Assembly (NCBI GenBank): GCA_038373865.1
Contig: JAXGGA010005236.1
Location: 16,044 to 80,043, forward strand
Length of the DNA stretch: 64,000 nt
Source: Uloborus plumipes
Lineage: Eukaryota > Arthropoda > Arachnida > Araneae > Uloboridae
Reading direction: 5' to 3'
Each line of letters begins with the position of its first letter. Position 1 is the stretch's first letter. Made by a program: the position numbers and the translations under genes. Under the pieces are notes generated by a model. The model saw only the letters and a program-made list of their open reading frames with translations, made no database searches and was not told the origin of the DNA. Below are positions 44,953 to 56,819 of this stretch, piece after piece.

Positions 44953-45503
44953 CAGTGGACGCCGCTTTATGTGATCACGGTTAATGTTATCAGAATCGCT
45001 AAGTCCCATCCGGTTGTATATAAGAACATGAAAAAAATTGTCAATGTAAGACAATTAGTTTCCTTAAATCAGCGAAAAAATTCCAAAAAAGAAAAAAACA
45101 AATCTTTTTTTTTTTTTTTTGCTTTAAAAATATTTTCTGAAATTTGGTGAGAAAAACAGTACTTAATTCCCCTGATTATCAAGGAATTATCTGAGTCATG
45201 AAAGCACATCACAGAAAGAAAATGTTTTCAAGAGAAGTGCTCTAAAAATCTAAGTGCACACTGTACACACGCAAATGCCTTTGCCAATAAAATAAGATTT
45301 AGAAGCCATGTATTTGTTAATGCCATGAGACAGTGTCTTGGAAAGAACAATTAGAAATTACTTTACTCATGGAGGATTTGCAAAACCATGTTGAAATTTT
45401 CAGCAGAAATCAATATTCAACTTTTGTCGTTTATTGTGATCAATCGGTTATTGCTATCGAATTCCACGCGTTCAAATGTGATCACATTAAGCGGCGTCTA
45501 CTG
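44953..45503. mobile_element. pogo/Tigger-like MITE
   Basis: Ends CAGTGGACGCCGCTTTATGT and TTAAGCGGCGTCTACTG, both with internal GTGATCAC boxes, are inverted repeats. The right flank is TA; the left flank has changed to TG. The CAGTGGACGCCGC/GCGGCGTCTACTG motif is typical of pogo-group termini. The short open frames inside are unrecognised. Confidence 0.8.
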
Positions 45504-46116
45504 TACAAGGGAGATTATTTTTCACTATTAGTGTGCTGATGTTTTTTAAGGAGTTATCAAACATTCGATCTCATTGCAGGTTTGCATTAAAAACAAACAA
45601 ATAAATAAAGTTTTGAAAATTCTGTTCTGGCCCAAAAATAAGAAGAAACTAGTTTTTGTGACGTAATTTAACGAAAAATCGTAACAGAAATGAACTAATC
45701 CCAAAATAATAACACGAAATTAGTAATTCAACTGCAAAGCTACTACAAGGGTCTCTCCAAATTCAAGTAAGAAAAGAAGAGAAAAAAAAAGCAAAAGTGT
45801 GCGTTTTTTAGTTTAAGTGTACAGGAAAATGAATATAAGCAACGAAGGAAAAAAGTGCAATCTTGTCGTTCATTGAACAATAAAAAGTAACAATCGAAAG
45901 TCTTACGTAGACACAGTAAGTGTTTATGTGAGCCCCTCTACACATAATGGGTGGTACCATACCTCGTTTCCGCTCATTTTTCTCATGTCAACTAACGCCA
46001 ATCAAACGCTGCACCAACTTGCTGTACATTAAAATTACCAGACTTTGCTTATAACTGTGGCAGTTACCGAATCTGCAACATTCATTACTACACTTGCTGA
46101 TACGATCTTCTTATGA
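45504..46116. other. Unique sequence, no gene seen
   Basis: No repeat ends or coding similarity were recognised. Confidence 0.4.
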
Positions 46117-46639
46117 TTAACCCATTAATGCCTGGCGTCCCTTTTTAGGGACGGTTCAAAAAAGGGTCTGATTTTCCCCAAAATGAACATTTCAACCAAA
46201 TAATAGTGTTCAATGAGTACCTTGGGATTCTTCCAATTCGTTATTAACAGATTGCAGCACATAACCATTGTAAAGTGTGTTCTGTAGCAGTTTTAATATG
46301 ATCTTTATCAAAAATGACATCGTTCACGATCTCAAGAAAAAAAAGCTAAGTTTTCAAAGTTATTCCCAGCTTCCCAGTTTACGTTAATTGCTGATTTTAT
46401 TTCTTCTTATAAAATGTCTTTATAAATATTATATCGTAGGCAGAAAAAAATTTTAGTAGAAAAAGTATGTACCCTCTGGGGTCTATCGTAACTTTTGAGG
46501 GACAATTTTTCTTTCCTTAATAAAAAAAATATTTTTCACATGATATTTTTAAAATTATTTTTCCTGTCCATTAAACACTGTTCGTAACCAGTATACAAAA
46601 TATCTTTGGGGAAAAAAATGTCAGGCATTAATGGGTTAA
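46117..46639. mobile_element. piggyBac-like TTAA MITE (copy 1)
   Basis: It is flanked by TTAA (46117-46120 and 46636-46639). Inverted ends CCCATTAATGCCTG and CAGGCATTAATGGG are perfect over 14 bp. TTAA targets and CCC...GGG ends are hallmarks of piggyBac-type elements. No coding. Confidence 0.88.
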
Positions 46640-46839
46640 AAAATGGTCCGAAATGAAAATTTTCAGTTGTAACTTTCGTTTTTTAATGAACAACGTGGCT
46701 GTACTTTTCTTCTTATTACCCTCAAAATTTGTATTTTGTTTCTAGAGTTTTTAATGTTTTCTAATGACATAAAATGTTCAATTTTTGAGCTTGAGAGTTA
46801 TGGATTTTTGTTTGATAGATGGGAATAACTAAAAACAGT

Positions 46840-47160
46840 AAGAGCGAAACTGCAGTCTCTGGATGTTGTAACTGAGCTATTCGGTATTTGCTTCCAATTC
46901 TGTCTTCGTCCTAGCTATGTTTGTTTTATATCCTAGCTTTTACCTTCGCATGCCATATTTGCGGACCTCTTGCTGGTGTGAAAAAATACTTTTAGCTGCC
47001 AGTATGAAGATATACTCATCTTCTACATGAGGCTACTTGCTTGCAGCTCAGTTATGGCTATTCCAGACTGATGAGCCCAAAACAAGGGCGAAACTGCAAT
47101 TTCTGAATCTTATAACTAAGCTGTTCGGTATTTGCTTGCATTTGCATCTTACAGAATTCA
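46840..47160. repeat. Local direct duplication
   Basis: The phrases GCGAAACTGCA, TAACTGAGCTATTCGGTATT and TTTGCTTCC at 46847-46902 recur with few changes at 47088-47140. Confidence 0.65.
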
Positions 47161-47362
47161 ATTTGACGAATGTTCGAAAAAAGTATTTTATAAATAAATA
47201 AATAAACATTGGTTTCAAATTTGGGATAATTTTAAAATGGAAAAATGATCTTTTTTTGCGTAACCGAATTTTTGACTAGTTAATTCGAATTTTTTTTTCA
47301 ATGCACGTAGGAAATGCGTAAGTATTTTGCCGTGCAAAACTACTTTATTTAAAAAAGTACTA

Positions 47363-47548
47363 CACTGCAAAAAATAAACTTGTTTTTACAGTATAATATT
47401 GGCAGCCGAGGTTTCAGTTCAAAACTGTTAAGTGCACAGTAATAAACTGTAAAATTGTACAATTTATTACTGTTCACTTTACAGTTTTGAACTGAAACCT
47501 CGGCTGCCAGTATTATACTGTAAAAACAACAGTTTATTTTTTGCAGTG
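47363..47548. mobile_element. Palindromic hairpin MITE (family B, copy 2, best preserved)
   Basis: The 186-bp unit is flanked by TA on both sides. Ends CACTGCAAAAAATAAACT and AGTTTATTTTTTGCAGTG are perfect complements, and pairing continues almost to the centre (GGCAGCCGAGGTTTCAGTTC with GAACTGAAACCTCGGCTGCC). Nearly the whole element is one hairpin. Confidence 0.93.
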
Positions 47549-48158
47549 TACTTCACTCTTATTAATGTCTATCATTAGGGTAGAGTGAAAAAAATTTTTG
47601 ATTTTCGTGAACGGGTTGTGTATGAGGCTTAGTAACAATTCTGTAAAATATTTAATTTTTGCGACGTCATCTTTAGTACGCATTCGGCTTAAAGTTTTGA
47701 ATTTTTTCAGACTTTTCGGGTTTTTTTTTTTTTTTTAATAATAATGAAAAAACTGGTGACGAGTGGTAATTAAATAGAAGAGAAAGATTTGAAATATATA
47801 AAGAATTTTTTAAAACCATTTTAGGTTATGATTTCAGTCTACGCATTAGGCTCAAAGTTCATCAAATTCCCCGAAATTTCCGGTATTTTCATTGTTGAGC
47901 GAAAACTTTATAATTTAATGTTTCCTCTCAATATTTACTCAAAGTGAATTCAAAGCATTTTCTCAATCATTTTGTTACTTCTTTGAGCTGCGCAACTCCT
48001 CGCTTGCTCATGTGGAATTACCCAAGACTCATCATGAAGTGGTGGCTGCACTACGAGTCTCACCCGCGCTCTCTATCCCTCCAACCAATGAGAGCACACA
48101 TTGACATTTCTTAGACAAGTCAGGAACAGTTTTTTGTTTCTTTGCGTCGGAAATTGTT

Positions 48159-48800
48159 AGCATTGATTTTGATGGATGCACTGCAAACACAGGAAAATAC
48201 AAAGGTGTAATACGGAAACTGGAGGAAAAACTTGGTAGACCTCTATAATGGGTTATTTGCCTATTACATTTGAATGAACTTCTGCCGCGGCATTTTTTGG
48301 AAAAGCTATATGGACGTACTAATGGACCGAAATGATCTGTTGGGCCTGATGGTCGAAGCTAAGCAACATGTTATACTTTCATATACTTTTCAGCTCAATA
48401 TAAACCTATAGAGTTCGTCATTGATCAGATCAATGGTGGCAATAACAGTAATTTTAGTACTCAGCAACAGTATCTTCCTGATGTGCAAAATAGTTTACAC
48501 TAGAAAAATAGCCCTTGAATTATGAAACAGAAGCCCAGGAAACACAATATTTACAAAGATAACTGGAAGCTAAGAATTTAAATATGATTTCTGAATGCAC
48601 TCTTTTTAAGCTTCCATCACAGATTCAATGAGTTGAAAGAGCTGTCAGAGGTCACAATCTCTTCAAAATTGGTATGTGATAACAGGAAAAGAGAAAGTTT
48701 AGTAAAAACGAGGAACAGACAGAATTATCTGACAGAAATATCCGATAAATTTACGACTCCAAGAAACAATTCAACTGTTAAAGACGTATCTAAGAAACGT
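48159..48800 (+). pseudogene. Degenerate copy of a repeated, transposon-like gene
   Basis: From 48159 the frame reads SIDFDGCTANTGKYKGVIRK and then LEEKLGRPL, stop, WVICLLHLNELLPRHFLEK. Two more stops follow within 40 codons. Around 48625-48650 VERAVRGHNLF appears. The pattern (CDGTxxNTGxxxGxIRxLExxLxRPLQWxxCxLHxNELPxRH ... VERxVK) is one I know from multi-copy uncharacterised arthropod genes; I cannot name its biochemical role. At least three in-frame stops in the first 85 codons and loss of the start show it is dead. Confidence 0.6.
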
Positions 48801-49049
48801 TAATGTGTGCTTCAACCCCCAGGTTTTAGTACTTCTTTGCTTTTAGCATTATTGTTTTGAGAAAAACATAAAAATATTTTTTCTTCAATCATTACTGAAT
48901 AAAACATTAAAAATCACATTTTTTGAAACTTTAATATGCACTGAAATTTCTTTCCATTGGAAAAAATATGCTGCTAAACCGTGAAAAAAAAATCTGATTC
49001 CCCTTCCCTCCCGCTTAAAATTTCGCATATTGGCACCTATAACGGTAAT

Positions 49050-49570
49050 AAAGAAAAGCTCATCTTTCCAGGAACGTAATTTCGATTCCAAGAAAGAGAA
49101 AACGCGAGTCCAGTGCAAAAGCAGCAAGTTGCAAATTGCGTTAAAAGCGGCTTGTTGCATCGGGCGCGCTCTCTCGAGAATGCGATTTCCGGGTATCGAC
49201 CCGGGCATCATCTCCGCCAAGAATCTCTTCCTTAACCCATCCGTGCCAGGTGCTTCCTTCGCTAGATTGAAAAGGGGGAGGGGGGAGGGTCTTCACCCTT
49301 TTTTCTTCTCCTCCTTTGTTCGCGCAGTCTACCCCTACGGCGTTCTCTCACGACCTTAATCTTCGCGCCTGCCAAGAATCTCTCTCTTCTCGGGGCCGGA
49401 AGGATCTGGGCGAGTTTTTCCCCTTCTTCCATCTTTTTCCGGACTTGGGATGTGTGTAATTGGGCCGCTGATTGGGGGTCTTCCCCCATATCTGGAGATA
49501 TTTAGTCCACGGTCATCCGGAGAGTATTTTGATGGGGCTTGTGGTACTGGGTATATAGTAGTGGGATTCC
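49050..49570. other. GC-rich unique block
   Basis: Composition rises sharply, with GGGCGCGCTCTCTCGAGAAT, CCGGGTATCGACCCGGGC (an imperfect palindrome) and purine-rich GGGGGAGGGGGGAGGG. Frames of about 75-110 codons on both strands are composition-driven and unrecognised. A promoter or regulatory island is possible but unproven. Confidence 0.3.
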
Positions 49571-49626
49571 ACCGTCCCATGAGAGACAAATTGGACTAAA
49601 CGGTTCTTTTTATTGTTTTATGAATA

Positions 49627-50265
49627 TACAGTAGAATCCCTCAATAAGGGACACTAATGGGACCGAACATTTTGTCCCTTAAATAGAGGTGTCCCTTAAT
49701 TTTTTTAGGATTAAAAAAAAAAGGTCAAGTCTAGCGAACATTTTAGATTATTTTATTGCACGTCTGAACATGGGGGAAAAGCATTTTTTTAGAGAAAAAT
49801 ATCGACATGCAACCGATTTTTATGCACATTCGTAAAATTGCTCACTTCAATCGGCGGAACAGATGGAGCTCGTCATTTTCATCTGCAAAAAAAAAAATCC
49901 ATTTTAATATTCATATATTTTTCTTCCATATAAACTAAAAATAACGTTAAAAATAATGAAATTTACATGTTTTCTCAGGTTTGAAAAAAAAAAAAATTCT
50001 TTATGTAAAAAGAAAAAAAATCATTTCAACTTGCTAAAAAAATTGTTAAGAATTTTTTTTAAAGTTATTTTTAGTTCATAATTAAAATGGTGTTTGGTTT
50101 TTGTTGTTTCGAATGAAAATGACGAGCTTCATCTGTCCCGTCGATTGTAAACAACATTTGTACCAATATGCATAAAAATCGGTTGCATGCGAATATTTTT
50201 CTGTAAAAAAAATATTTTTTACCATGTTCAAGACGTATAATGAAATAAGCTAAAAAGTTAACTAG
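49627..50265. mobile_element. pogo-like end with a large inverted repeat
   Basis: TACAGTAGAATCCCTCAATA starts a typical pogo-group terminus. About 49735-49885 is matched inverted by about 50110-50262, with shared phrases GCATGCAACCGATTTTTATG, GAACATGG and GAGCTCGTCATTTTCAT on the inverted strand. No clean right terminus was seen. Confidence 0.6.
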
Positions 50266-50392
50266 AATTGCTTTTTTTTTTTTTATCCTGAAATAAATCC
50301 CCCGAAAAATCGATTTTTTGAACCTTCCAAAGCAGGATCACCCCTTAAATAATTCTCTGCTGAAAAGGCAATCTTGATTCGTTTCGAATGTA

Positions 50393-50616
50393 CACTGTAA
50401 AACATAGATGTTTTTACAGTATAATACAGCTAATTTTATAGTAACAAACTGTAAAAATTGCTAATTTTATACTAATAAACTGTAAAATTACTGCTTTACA
50501 ACAGTAAGAAGCTGTAAAATTGCTACTTTTGCGGTTTATTACTGTGGATTTTAGTTTTAAACTGGAACCTCTGCTGCCACTATTATAGTGTAAAAACAAC
50601 TTTATTTTTTGCAATG
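50393..50616. mobile_element. Palindromic hairpin MITE (family B, copy 3)
   Basis: TA lies on both sides. Ends CACTGTAAAACAT and TTTATTTTTTGCAATG are diverged relatives of copies 1 and 2. The right half (TTTTAAACTGGAACCTCTGC, then TGCCACTATTATAGTG) matches copy 1, while the left half is rearranged with extra AACTGTAAAATT units. Confidence 0.75.
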
Positions 50617-50938
50617 TACTACAGCAAAATAAACACACAAATAAACTTAATTGACTTTTAACTATTAATTTAAAAAAAGTAAGCATTTACTTAACCTTCC
50701 GACCTCCCCAACCTCTCTAAACGATAATATAGAACCGCCAGTTTCTCCTCATGCGTGCGCCTCGGCTACTTAACTAATCATAACGTGAATGGCCAGTGTA
50801 GTCAATGGCCATTCGTTTTTCAGCACGGGCAACCACTAGTAGTGGTGAAAAACCGCCGTTTTGTGGCCACCGTAGCGTGACCAATTCAACAGCAGGGAGG
50901 GAACTGCTTCGTTTAGGTTGTTTGAGCTGGGAAGGGCG

Positions 50939-51518
50939 TGCACGTTTTAACTTTTACTATTGACCACGTTGCCTTCCGGAAAAGTTCATTCTGACCAATG
51001 GAACACTCTAGCTTTGTTATTCATTGTTGATCATTGACAGCGTTTGGCGACAATTTTGCGCTGTCCTCGCTGTGTGGTCAAAGTGGTGCAATTAGTCAAA
51101 CAGTTACAGATTTAATTGGTTCGCTTTTTTTTTTTTTGTAGTCACTTTTTATAGCTACGGCATTTTGTCTTCAAAAATAAATGCAAACTAATTTTAACTG
51201 TAATCAGGTCTGTCGATTGCACGTTTTAACTTTTATTATTGACCATGTTGCCTTCCGGAAAAGTGCATTCTGGCCATTTAGCCCTGGCTTAGGGGCGGTT
51301 ACTTACTGCTTTATACTCTAGTTTTGTTGATCATTGACAGCGTTTGATGACAATTTTGCGCTAGCCTTGCTGTGTAGTCAAAGTGGGGCAATTAGTCAAA
51401 CAGTTACAGATTTAATTGGGTAGCTTTTTTTTTTTTTTTGTAGTCACTTTTTATAGCTACTGCATTTGTCTTCAAAAATAAATGCGGACTAATTTTAACT
51501 ACTCATGTCCGTCGATTG
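50939..51518. repeat. Two-unit tandem duplication, about 280 and 300 bp
   Basis: Unit 1 (50939-51218) and unit 2 (51219-51518) both run GCACGTTTTAACTTTTA, GTTGCCTTCCGGAAAAGT, TTGATCATTGACAGCGTTTG, CAGTTACAGATTTAATTGG, GTAGTCACTTTTTATAGCTA, ending CGATTGC. Unit 2 has an extra piece near 51275-51310. No coding is recognised. Confidence 0.88.
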
Positions 51519-52379
51519 CCAAGGGCCTCTTGTCAATTTAGTCACCGGGCCTCCCTCCTCCCATTAAACATAGGTTTCTGACTGAACTGACATGGCCTCT
51601 CATCGGCCCTGATAATAACAATAACAGTAATAATAATTGCAGATATTTACTTGTAAAAATTTTTTTCAATGCAAGTAGGTTGGAAAGATTTTGTTTTTAG
51701 AAGATGTATTTCAAATTTACGTTATTATTCTCAGTAAAATTCCTTTGATAGAATAGGGATTTTATTTCTTATGTTCCGCCATTCAGTTGACTTTTATCAT
51801 TTTATATTCAATATGTTTCTTGCTCATTCTTTTTCCTTAAAAAAAAGCAAAAGTAATTTTTCTACTAAAGGTATTTCCATTAAATGTGAACAGGTGCGTA
51901 ATTTTTGTAAAAATAATTTATTCACCCAATCAAGCAAAAATATGTTTTTTTTTTTTTTTTTTTGAATATTTATTATTTCAGATAATACCTTTCAATATTA
52001 TGTTCTCAATTTAAGATGTAAGCAGCCGAAAAAAAATGGAAACAAAAAGTTTATTTTCTGAGATGAATTTCTCCAGGTAAATACAAACTATCTACTTTCT
52101 GTGCTAAAAAAGTGTCGAACTAAATTTCACTAAGTAGTTTGAATTTAAAGTTCGGCATTGCAAATATAAGGGAAAACTGCAGTACTTTCTAGACATCAAA
52201 TTATAGATTTCTGCGAATTTATGTTTGCACATGCAAAAGAAAACAACTCCGAAGACATTGTTTCAAAATATCACTTGTAAAAATAATTTTTTACGACAAT
52301 CATATGAAATGGACATATTTACTCAATGTCCCTGTTAAAAGGCTTAAAAATGAATTCCGTTCGTTTAATTAGTGGTATT

Positions 52380-52720
52380 ATTCCGTCGTAATCAGCTCTC
52401 GGACTTCTTTCAGGCATAAAGGCTTCCACTTAATGACCTATTAAGCCTCTAATAAAGCCTAATTTCAGTCCGTATTTGGACCAGAAGTTTAAGCAGATTT
52501 TATTGAATGGCTGCGAAGCCTCATAATGCCTTCGCTCGAAATCCCATCAATGCAGCCCACCCATTAGAATCAGCGTGGCTTGTTAATCGCCATTGACCAT
52601 CTTTAACTCATCTTCCAGCATACGGAGAGATGATAAAGGACAGCACTTGCACAAGCTGTCCGGTTCAGCATTTGCATTTCCGTGTAAATCCTTTACTTGG
52701 AGTTTTTGTTTCGTGCTCTT
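52380..52720. other. Complex unique sequence, candidate conserved non-coding element
   Basis: The composition is balanced and there is no homopolymer or repeat character. It includes several TTAAT/ATTAA cores and AAAGGCTTCCACTTAATGAC. Frames are short and unrecognised. I call it only a candidate for conservation testing. Confidence 0.25.
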
Positions 52721-52853
52721 TCATGGAATTTCATGCTTGAATTTCATACTCAGTCTCCTGCACATCATTTGTAGATAATCTGTTTAAAATGTTGTTCCAC
52801 GTCGGAACAAAAGCATTCTTAGTTCAAAAATTTAAGCATTTATATGTATAGAT

Positions 52854-53254
52854 CAGGGCCGCATTTAAGGGGTGGGCTTTTAGGGCTCAAACCCTCACCG
52901 AAAATTTTCAAAATTATCACCAAAATGCTTTTTATAGTTTCTCACGGAAAAAATTATTATTACTATTTTATTTTAATTTTCTTATTTAATTTGAAAAATG
53001 AAATTATCATTATTGAATTATTGTACAACTTAAGGATTTTTTCTGCTGTATTTATTTTCATTGTAGTTATTGCAAACATAATTTCTTAACAATACACCTC
53101 TCCCTTCGAAATGTTAATATCCTTTTAACATCAATTGTAACAAAAATCAACAAAATATAGAACATGAAATCAAATTTTAATGACTTAATAGATTTCACTA
53201 CAAATAAGTTTGGTAAAACCCTCCCCGAAACGCTAAGATCTTATTACGGCCCTG
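52854..53254. mobile_element. hAT MITE (CAGGGCCGC family)
   Basis: A perfect 8-bp duplication gtatagat flanks it (52846-52853 and 53255-53262). Ends are CAGGGCCGCATTTAAGG and TCTTATTACGGCCCTG. Internal AAACCCTC and GTAAAACCCTC boxes occur near the ends. No coding. Confidence 0.92.
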
Positions 53255-53262
53255 GTATAGAT

Positions 53263-53786
53263 GACAGTGTGTCACTTTCAAAAATAGAATCCGCTGCAAA
53301 ATTCAATAATAGGGTATACCAAACTCAGTGAATACACACGCCACAGTGAAGGAACTCCTCGTAATTCTTTTTAAAAAATAAGGTTTTAATACATTTTTCT
53401 TAAAATAATTGATAGTTGTTTCTTCCTTCTGCACATTTCCAGAAAGAAAACAACAATGAAATACTGTGTGTGTTTTTTTTTTTTTTCAAAAATACGCCAT
53501 CCCTTTGTACATATTCAACAATGTTAAATTTAACAAATTACGGGATGACGTATGTGAAAAGTACAAAACAACCCACATGGGTAAACATTCAATTTGGTAT
53601 GTACACAAGAAAAATAATTTTGGTTAATAATAAATTAAAATAAAAAAATATAAGTAAAATATTTATATAAAGGAAATGAAAAAAAAATAAATAAATAAAT
53701 GAAATAAATGAAAAAAAAGTAATTAAAGGAATAAATAATAAAATATATAAATAACAAAAACTAAATGAAAAAGAAAATATATATAG

Positions 53787-53822
<36 letters not shown>

Positions 53823-55850
53823 AAACATTATAATTAAAGAAAAAAAAAGAAATGTAGATAATTTAATAAATAAACAGAAGAAAGAACAAGAAAAAGGTTC
53901 AGTTAACAGTATTTGACGTTAAAAAAAAAAAATGTGTTTGCCCACTGGTTGGTGTGTCCATTTACTGAGTTGAGGCACTTTCCTCCATTTTAATCCATCT
54001 AAACACCATGGAACCATAAAAGTGCTCTCTCCTTAATTTTTAAAAACTAATTACACTTATCCTCTAAAGTGTTCTTGCCGTCATATGGCACATAAAACAA
54101 TTTTTGACGGAAGCTTTGAAAATGATTATGCTTAAACGTTCATTCACGAGTCGGTACCCTAGGTCTTTTTTTTATTATTTGTTGCTGAAAACATATTTTT
54201 ATTAAATTAATTAATTTAAACTTGTATTACAAGTTACTAAGGATAACGAGAGGTCATGTCAGCCTAGTTGGAAACTATGGGCCCTGCCACTTTAACCGAG
54301 GCGGAGTAGTATTATTTTTTGTAAGTTTTATGGGGAGAGAAGGTTCCCCGCAAAAAAACTAATAATGGCCAGTCTGGGCATGCCCTATATTACACAATAA
54401 ATTTTTAATTAATTGCTTACTAAACAGATCCATTGTTTCCAATCATTATTTATATTTCATGTGTTTATTTATTTATTTTTAAGTTATTTTTCTTCAGAGG
54501 CGTTTTTATACATAGCAGTTGATAATTGCTATTTAAAATACAATAATCTCGAAATTAATAAAATTATTCAAACTGTTACTAAATTAAATTACAGAGTAGA
54601 CAAGTACACTTTACTTTTGTTTACTTTTTCTTCTTGTTCTATTTCGGCTTACCATTTAGTGATCTACTAGCCACTAGCGTGTCCTATGGGGCAAAAAATA
54701 CTATTTTTTTTTTTCATACTTACTTAACAGTTAAAAATAAATAGAGTAGTATAGTGGATATTAAATTAAAGGATAGCATTTTAACATTTTTGAGAATGAC
54801 CCTAATCTAAGCTGCCAGCTGAAAATTTGGGAAAATAGCCAATCTGCTTCGTGAAATTAGCCCAAAATAGCCAAGCAGGAAATCTGCTCTCGTTCCGGAT
54901 ATATTCGAAATCTTCAATTGCAACCATACAAGAATACTTGCAAGACATTTCCTATGTTTTAATTTGTAACATTTAATAATTCAGATTTACATGCTTTCAT
55001 TTTAAATGCTTTGAATTTTTTTAAAATAATTAGTTTAATATTCTCTTTAAATCTTCTGATCAGTGAATTTTACATTTCTTGGTAAAGATACAAAATTTTA
55101 GTGGGAAAAAAGGATCAGTTTTTTTTAGGTTTCTTCTGGAGAAAATGAAAAAAAAATGACTTTTAACGAACTAAAATAAAGGTTAAGAGTTATTTTCTTA
55201 CAAAACCGAAAAAGTGTTAAGTATTAAAAAATATATCGCGTCTGTATTATTTTTTCTTCATAGAAATCTGTGCTAAATTTTTCAAAAAGCTCTTCTGCTT
55301 TCTAAATAAATTCAAAAACCAAAAATTACCCAATAGTCAAATGATCATTCAGAAATTAGTTTTGAGCTGGATATATTTTTTAAAAATTTAAAATTATTAT
55401 ATTTTAGTTTGATTATTTATTTTCTTAACTGTGAGATTTTAACTTGGGAGTTCTTTTACTTACTTTGTCTATAAAAAGTGTGTTACGCGTATTTATACAA
55501 GTGTAGAGTACACATGTGGTCAATCCCCTATTTTGCACTTTAAACTTTTCTATTTTTCAAATTATTACAAGGAATGCTCTTTGGCATTAAAAAAAAAAAA
55601 AAAAAAAAAATTAAAGGCGCGAGATGTTTTTTCGTTAAATTGCAAAAGTTCACAAAACATCTTCAGTTGTTTTAGACATATTGATGGTTGAGTTTTTAAC
55701 TTTGATAAATTTTATAATTTTTTTTCTCAAAGTTTTCCTTGATTTTGATTTATGAATCAATTGAATAATTAATACTTCAATAAGCTTATTATCTAAAACG
55801 AAAATAAATGTATACTAAAAATGCCTATATAAGTATTAAGAAAAATTCGA
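53263..55850. other. Very AT-rich sequence with simple repeats, no gene seen
   Basis: There is an (AT)n run at 53789-53819 within a longer A/T-only tract (53630-53880). Near 54255-54380 a phrase (CAGCCTAGTTGGAAACTATG, then GGGCCCTGCC and GTAAGTTTTATGGGGAGA) matches one at 42110-42190, a shared fragment of another repeat. An A tract lies at 55590-55610. Confidence 0.45.
53789..53819. repeat. (AT)n microsatellite
   Basis: About 15 uninterrupted AT units. Confidence 0.95.
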
Positions 55851-56260
55851 TTAACCCTTTAAGCGGTCAGTTATTTTACCAGAAATGCTTCTAAAAAAGG
55901 CATATTTTTTTATTGCATATAGTTAAGTACCATACTTAACAGAATAAGAATATTAAGAGTTTATTAATTTTTTTTTCGTTTTCCATGCTTTTACAACATT
56001 TTACAATTTTGGTCACAAAATCCCGAAATATTTGCTTTTTTCAAGTACATTCTACATGCAATAATGAATGGTTTACAAATTATACAAAAATTCCCCTCAC
56101 ACTTACTGTGAATTTTAAGGTTTACAATTTTCCGAACAGTTCGGGCAAACCAGAAAAGGAAATCAGAAAATATCGATACCCGTACGCCGTACGGGCAAAC
56201 CAGATGAGGCCAATTTCAGGTAGCACGTACGCTGTACGGGCAAACCACTTAAAGGGTTAA
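55851..56260. mobile_element. piggyBac-like TTAA MITE (copy 2)
   Basis: TTAA lies at both ends (55851-55854 and 56257-56260). Termini CCCTTTAAGCGGTCAG and CCACTTAAAGGG are inverted over the first 10 or so bases. Near the right end CGGGCAAACCA occurs three times, twice as part of GTACGGGCAAACCA. Confidence 0.8.
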
Positions 56261-56809
56261 ACTTATGGGAAAAAACTTCCATAGTTTAAAAAAAAATCTA
56301 ACATATAAAATATTAAAAACAGTGCATTTAATCCTATCTAGTCTATAGTAATGATATTTTAAAGTATTTTATCTGACAAGACATAAAATATGGCTGCCTT
56401 CACTAAAATGTTATATTTTAAGCAAATTTCCACTTACATGCAGAAAAAGAACAAAATTTCACAATAATGTTAAAATAACTCATTATGAGTAAGGGTGGTA
56501 ATGGCTGAGTTTTTTTTTTTTTTTTTTTCAATTTGCATTGATCAAGAAGCTTAGAAATTTCCACACACAAAAGTCGTATTTTACTTACATAGTTATGATG
56601 TCTGCTACTAAAACTGAAAGTTATTTAAACTGCCAGTCTGTCATGAAATTCTGTAAAAACTGTTGGATGGTAATGACGCAAAATTCTGTGGACAAGTGTT
56701 TTAACTACAGGGTTACCCTGTTTTAACTATGCAAAAAAAAATATTCATATACACAATTAAGCATCAAGAAAGAAACTTGATTTAAATTAGGATACTTAAA
56801 GCATTGTAA
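56261..56809. other. AT-rich sequence, no gene seen
   Basis: A T tract of about 18 lies near 56511-56528. Nothing else is recognised. Confidence 0.4.
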
Positions 56810-56819
56810 AAAAAAATCT

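Noticed and set aside
53589..53828. 79-codon Tyr/Ile/Phe-rich minus frame
   Set aside because: Translation of an A/T-only tract and (AT)n microsatellite.
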